A stretch of DNA of 64,000 nucleotides, taken from assembly GCA_039654915.1 (NCBI GenBank), contig CM077599.1:19904501-19968500 (forward strand), given 5' to 3'. Of this stretch, positions 60,095 through 64,000 are shown one piece after another. Made by a program: the position numbers and the translations under genes. Position 1 is the stretch's first letter. Each line of letters opens with the position of its first letter. The notes beneath the pieces were generated by a model. It was not told where the DNA came from and did no database searches. It worked only from the letters and a program-made list of their open reading frames with translations. The stretch comes from Aquilaria yunnanensis. Taxonomy: Eukaryota > Streptophyta > Magnoliopsida > Malvales > Thymelaeaceae.

Positions 60095-62953
60095 TTTTTT
60101 TTTTGTTGGGAAATACCTCGGTGGGTTCAGATTTCATTTCATTAAAGAAACTTAATGACACTTACATCAGAATCAGAGGCCTACATAAAGAAAATGGCAA
60201 AACCTGATTCAAAATAAAAAAGTAAAACAAGTCCTAAAGCTTGTGCTACATAGCAAAATCAGGCATATATAAACTAAGCAAAGACCTTAGAAAAGACATA
60301 ATCAAGTCTAACTTCAACAGCTTCAATAAGCAAATTGACTATATAGCCATATTGATGAAAAGATTGAAAATGGATCCTATTGTTCATTTCTTGCTAGACA
60401 AAATAAACCAAACCATAGAAACAAGCTCGCCTTAGTTTTGCCTTAAGGCTATTACCTTTTAACAACTCTTTTAAGCCACTGCCAACATCTAGACCATTGC
60501 CTAGGAGCCTCTTTCAACTTCAACAAACACATCACTTTTCTCCAGACAAGCACAAAATAAGGGCATTCGAAAAAAAGATGATCTCTAAATTCATTCTCAA
60601 CCATACAGAGACGACATAACAAATAAGCAACATCCATATATTTTGAAATCTGATGCAAAGTAGGAAGTAGATCATAAAGAACTTTGGAACTGAATTCCAA
60701 ACCAAAGAAGACTAAGAAACAGAATGAAAGTTCTCAATAACTTGAAGATAAGCCAATTTCATGATGAATTTGTCATTCTTCACACAATTCCACACTTGAT
60801 TATACACAAATTCAGCAAACAATAACTAAGACTTCAGAATATAGTTCTAGATAACAAAAGAATCCATAGGAAAGCTATACGACAGCTTTCAATATGACCC
60901 AAAATAGTTTTGGGGATAGGAAAAAAGGCAAACCAATAAGCTTGCACATTAAAGTTAACATATCTAATAAAAAACTTATTAGCCTAACTATTCATTCTGA
61001 GCAGGATCTTCTCCTTAAGTGGGATATAATGACAGATTTAAAGTCTTTTATCAATAAGAGGAATCCCCAAATTCTTAATAGGCAATATGCCTTTAGACAT
61101 ATGTAAAGTGCTCAAAATCTCATGCTCAACATTTTCACCCACACCCACCAAAATAACCTCGCTTTTCTCAAAATTAATAACCAAACCAGAGGTCTTAGAA
61201 AACTTATCCAGAAAAAACTTAATAGCACAAGCAAACTCAATATCAACTCTTGCCAAAATTATAATATTATCTACAAACTTAAGATGAGACAAATGAATCT
61301 TTTTACACTTAGGATGATAAACAACATAATTCTTATCATAAAGTTTTCCCAAAGCTCTAGAGAGACAATCCATAACCAACACAAAAAAAAAAAATGAGGT
61401 CTTCTTATCTAACTCATTTTCAACCCTTGAAGAAACCATAAAGGTTTCCATTTAACACAATAGAGAAGTAAGAAGAACTCACACAACACATAATCCACTT
61501 CACAAATCTTATTGGAAAATTAAGACTAATCATGAAAATTTCCAAGAAATCCCAATTAAGCATATCATAAGTCCTCTTTAAGCCAATCTTTAAACACATT
61601 CTATGCTTAATGTTGTCTCAACCATAACTTCTCATATTCTCATGACACAACAAAATGTTATTAGCAATATATCCCTTTTATGAAAGCTCTTTGACTCTAA
61701 TGAATAATCTCAGGCAACATCCTCTGCAATCTAATGGCTAGAATTTTGGAGATGAATTTATAGATAACATTGCAACAGGATATTGGTCTAAAATAATTGG
61801 TAGAAGAAGCATGGGCATGCTTAGGAATGAAATGAGTGGCAGTGGTAGTAAGAGCAAGAGGCAATATATCAAAATCAAAGAAATAAAAAATAGTAGAAGC
61901 AATTTCAGTACCTACTACCTCCCAATTATGTTAGAAAAACCCCATAGTGAAACCATCAAGCCTAAGAGCTCAGGAGCATAATAATCTTTTACAATTTTCA
62001 TAATCTCTGCAGCAAAGATATCCATTTCCAGCAAGCTCCTTTGATCAGTAGTTAATCTAATACCATTCATCACAATGTTAAGATTAACACTCAAACACAT
62101 ATAAGAAACACCAAGCAAACTAGAGAAAAAGTTCAGGAACTCATTTCTAATTTTCTTTTGGAGAAAGAGTTTTTTCCCAAACCTAGCAACAAGACAAACA
62201 ATGTTTAGTATTGAAAAAATTGGAGTGAAAAAACTCTTTCTCAACTTTTTTTAGATTGAAGGCTTTGATTTTAATTTTCTACCAATCCATATAAAAACTT
62301 CTGTCCCTAATTTAATGATTTAATCTAAAATGAATAGACTCTAAGTATTTCTCTTTATTTCAAACTCACATAGAAATGTTAGAGAATCATTCAAAATTTA
62401 GGTGTTTAAAGGTAGCCTTAAAGCTTCTCAACTTACTCAAAACATAGCCCCAAGGAAATTGACTAAAGCTAAAAGCCCGCCACACACTTCTAACAATCTG
62501 ACTATACTTAGGATGAGATTGCCATATATTCAAGTATTTGAAAGGAGGTTTTCTTTGAATGAGACAGCCATCCAACATAATTAAAGCCAAGGAATAATCA
62601 AAACACCAAACCTTTTTAAATTCAACAGTAGCATAAGGAAATGCAATAAACTAGCTACTATTACCCATGAAGGTAATCTAATTTACAAAAGATAGGATCC
62701 TTAAAGACTCGATTGTTGCTCCAAGTATAAAATCCCAAAAAATATGAATATTAGTAATCCCCACAGAGTTACAACATTCAAGAAGACCAAAATTATGCCA
62801 TTCAACCACTCCAGAGACAGTACTTTTCTCTTCAGAGCATAAAATTTCATTAAAATCACCACGCACTAACCACAAGACAATCATATTAACAGAGAACTAC
62901 TCAAGGCTTTGCCACAAAATTCCTTAAACTGGAGGATCATTATAAGCATAGAT
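60095..62953 (-). pseudogene. Decayed L1-type LINE (5' end missing)
   Basis: Minus-strand pieces appear in the right order. An endonuclease fragment has WLVRGDFNEILCSEEK (near 62850). Next is a linker with FKYLNIWQSHP (near 62530), then a piece near 62000 with YYAPELLG where LINE reverse transcriptases have 'KAPGPDG'. The RT core reads LSHLKFVDNIIIL (near 61270), the FVDN replacing the catalytic FADD-type box. A zinc-binding domain (VLYDLLPT...CRLC...EFRDHLFFECPY) lies near 60650. The 3' end is a poly-T on the plus strand at 60095-60104 after GTATTTCCCAAC. Many stops and frameshifts make it inactive. Confidence 0.8.
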
Positions 62954-64000
62954 TGTTACAGCCCTCCTAGTAGGAAACTCATTTAATTTATATAAATTAA
63001 TAAATCCCTAGTTCAATACCTTATTTTAAGTTCACTTAGCAAGATCAAGTAAGTTAGTTAAGGTTTACTTAGTTCTGAGAAGATTATGGCATCAAAAGAG
63101 GCATAAGGTTAAAATGGTAATTTTGCATTCCAAGGTGTTAGGAGGAGTCCCAAAAGTGAAAAACATTTTTTAAAACTAACCATTGGTTTAAACGCAAAAA
63201 TTAGCCTAAGTAAATAAGTTTTGACAAAGCGTTTCTATTTTGGGAAGGGGGGCTTTTGGACAAACTTATTAAAGCTTGAGGGATTGTTGGAAAATGATGT
63301 TTTAAAACTTGGTAAAGTGCTTTGGCTGCCACATTTCCTCATTTTTTTAGCCAAACCTGAGCTTCCTCATACCCACTTGGTTTCTTTTTCAATTATTACT
63401 CAAATTCAAGAGTTCTTGGTGAAAATCAAATGTTCCAAGCGTGACTAAGCATTGGGTGGCTTATTTCAAGGAAGTTTTGTGTTTTGGAAGCTTGTAATCA
63501 CGTTTTCCAGTTGGGGATTTGTTTTGTGCAAAAGGTAACTCGATTTTCTTGTTATTTCCTTGTTTGTTTGGCCCTTAGTTGCTTGGGTTTTGGTTGGGTT
63601 GTGTTAATTTGATGCTACTTGGTTGAAATTGCTTAGAGGCTAGGTAAAATCTTAGTGGAGCTTGTTCTTGGTGTTGGATTGCTTAATCTTTGCTTGTAGC
63701 TTGGAATTAAGGTAAGGGATTTATGATTGATGCACATTTGATGCCATTCATAGTTTGTTTGCTTGTTAGTTTCAAGTGTTTGATGAATGACATTAGTTGG
63801 TTGGTTATCATGGTGGGCTAGTCTTGAAATTATGGCTTGTGTGATGTTTTGATGCATCATAAGAAGGTTATGATCGTATTTGTGGCATATGCAAGTTGTT
63901 TTACAGGTCTATGGTTAGTTTAGGAATTCCTTTTTTGCCTTGAAACCATAGGAAGCTTCCAAAGGGGCTTAGGAAAGTGTTTTTCAGCTTTAGGACATGG
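62954..64000 (+). mobile_element. Probable LTR of a Ty3-type element, continuing past the window
   Basis: TGTTACAGCCCTCC is a common start of plant Ty3-type LTRs. LINE coding sequence runs up to this point and stops. The following kilobase has no exon, and its long frames lack domains. The far end, TSD and any internal region lie outside the window, so this call is provisional. Confidence 0.45.

Noticed and set aside
60241..60435. 64-codon plus-strand frame
   Set aside because: Antisense to the 3' part of the LINE; no recognisable domain.

Overview
The window is nuclear DNA from a flowering plant, almost certainly a eudicot. Genes are split by GT-AG introns, intergenic DNA is AT-rich, and much of it is LTR retrotransposons, CACTA and Mutator-like DNA transposons, MITEs and a LINE. 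The species cannot be named from the sequence. No RNA gene, CRISPR array or prokaryotic operon is visible.

Five protein-coding genes can be assembled exon by exon with consistent reading phase. (1) A 174-aa predicted plastid protein with one C-terminal membrane segment lies on the minus strand (14761-15362). (2) Head-to-head with it, start codons 85 bp apart, is the WD40 nucleoporin NUP43 (15448-18815, 5 exons, 356 aa). (3) A WRINKLED3/4-type double-AP2 transcription factor (30205-33742, 8 exons including a 9-nt micro-exon, 362 aa). (4) An ASHR3-type PHD-SET histone H3K36 methyltransferase (36464-45743, 11 exons, 489 aa). (5) A gamma-glutamyl peptidase of the class I glutamine amidotransferase fold on the minus strand (49691-50621, 2 exons, 248 aa). 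They act separately (nuclear pore, chromatin, lipid transcription, glutathione breakdown). Their shared interest is possible conserved gene order with Arabidopsis chromosome 4.

The left 14 kb is retrotransposon territory. A decayed minus-strand Ogre/Tat-like Ty3 element has a 2.8-kb LTR, a PBS and a broken gag. It is followed by a second 3.9-kb LTR of the same family that stands alone with a perfect 5-bp target duplication. Between NUP43 and the AP2 gene lie a Mutator-like element (MULE), a CACTA-like MITE, and a 5.1-kb CACTA transposon (AAT duplication) with a solo LTR nested inside it. Just upstream of ASHR3 sits a 628-bp TRIM retrotransposon whose two 176-bp LTRs look identical.

The right third (46-64 kb) holds three more MULE-like elements with long inverted repeats and 9-10-bp target duplications, one of them nested in a CACTA-like end. 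It also has foldback MITEs, a hAT-like insertion in a degenerate minisatellite, a 913-bp inverted-repeat element, and a 5'-broken L1-type LINE apparently interrupted by an LTR that runs off the window. I found no convincing new biological system. The most useful new items are precisely bounded mobile elements, their nesting order, and repeated hairpin or palindrome arrays inside them.
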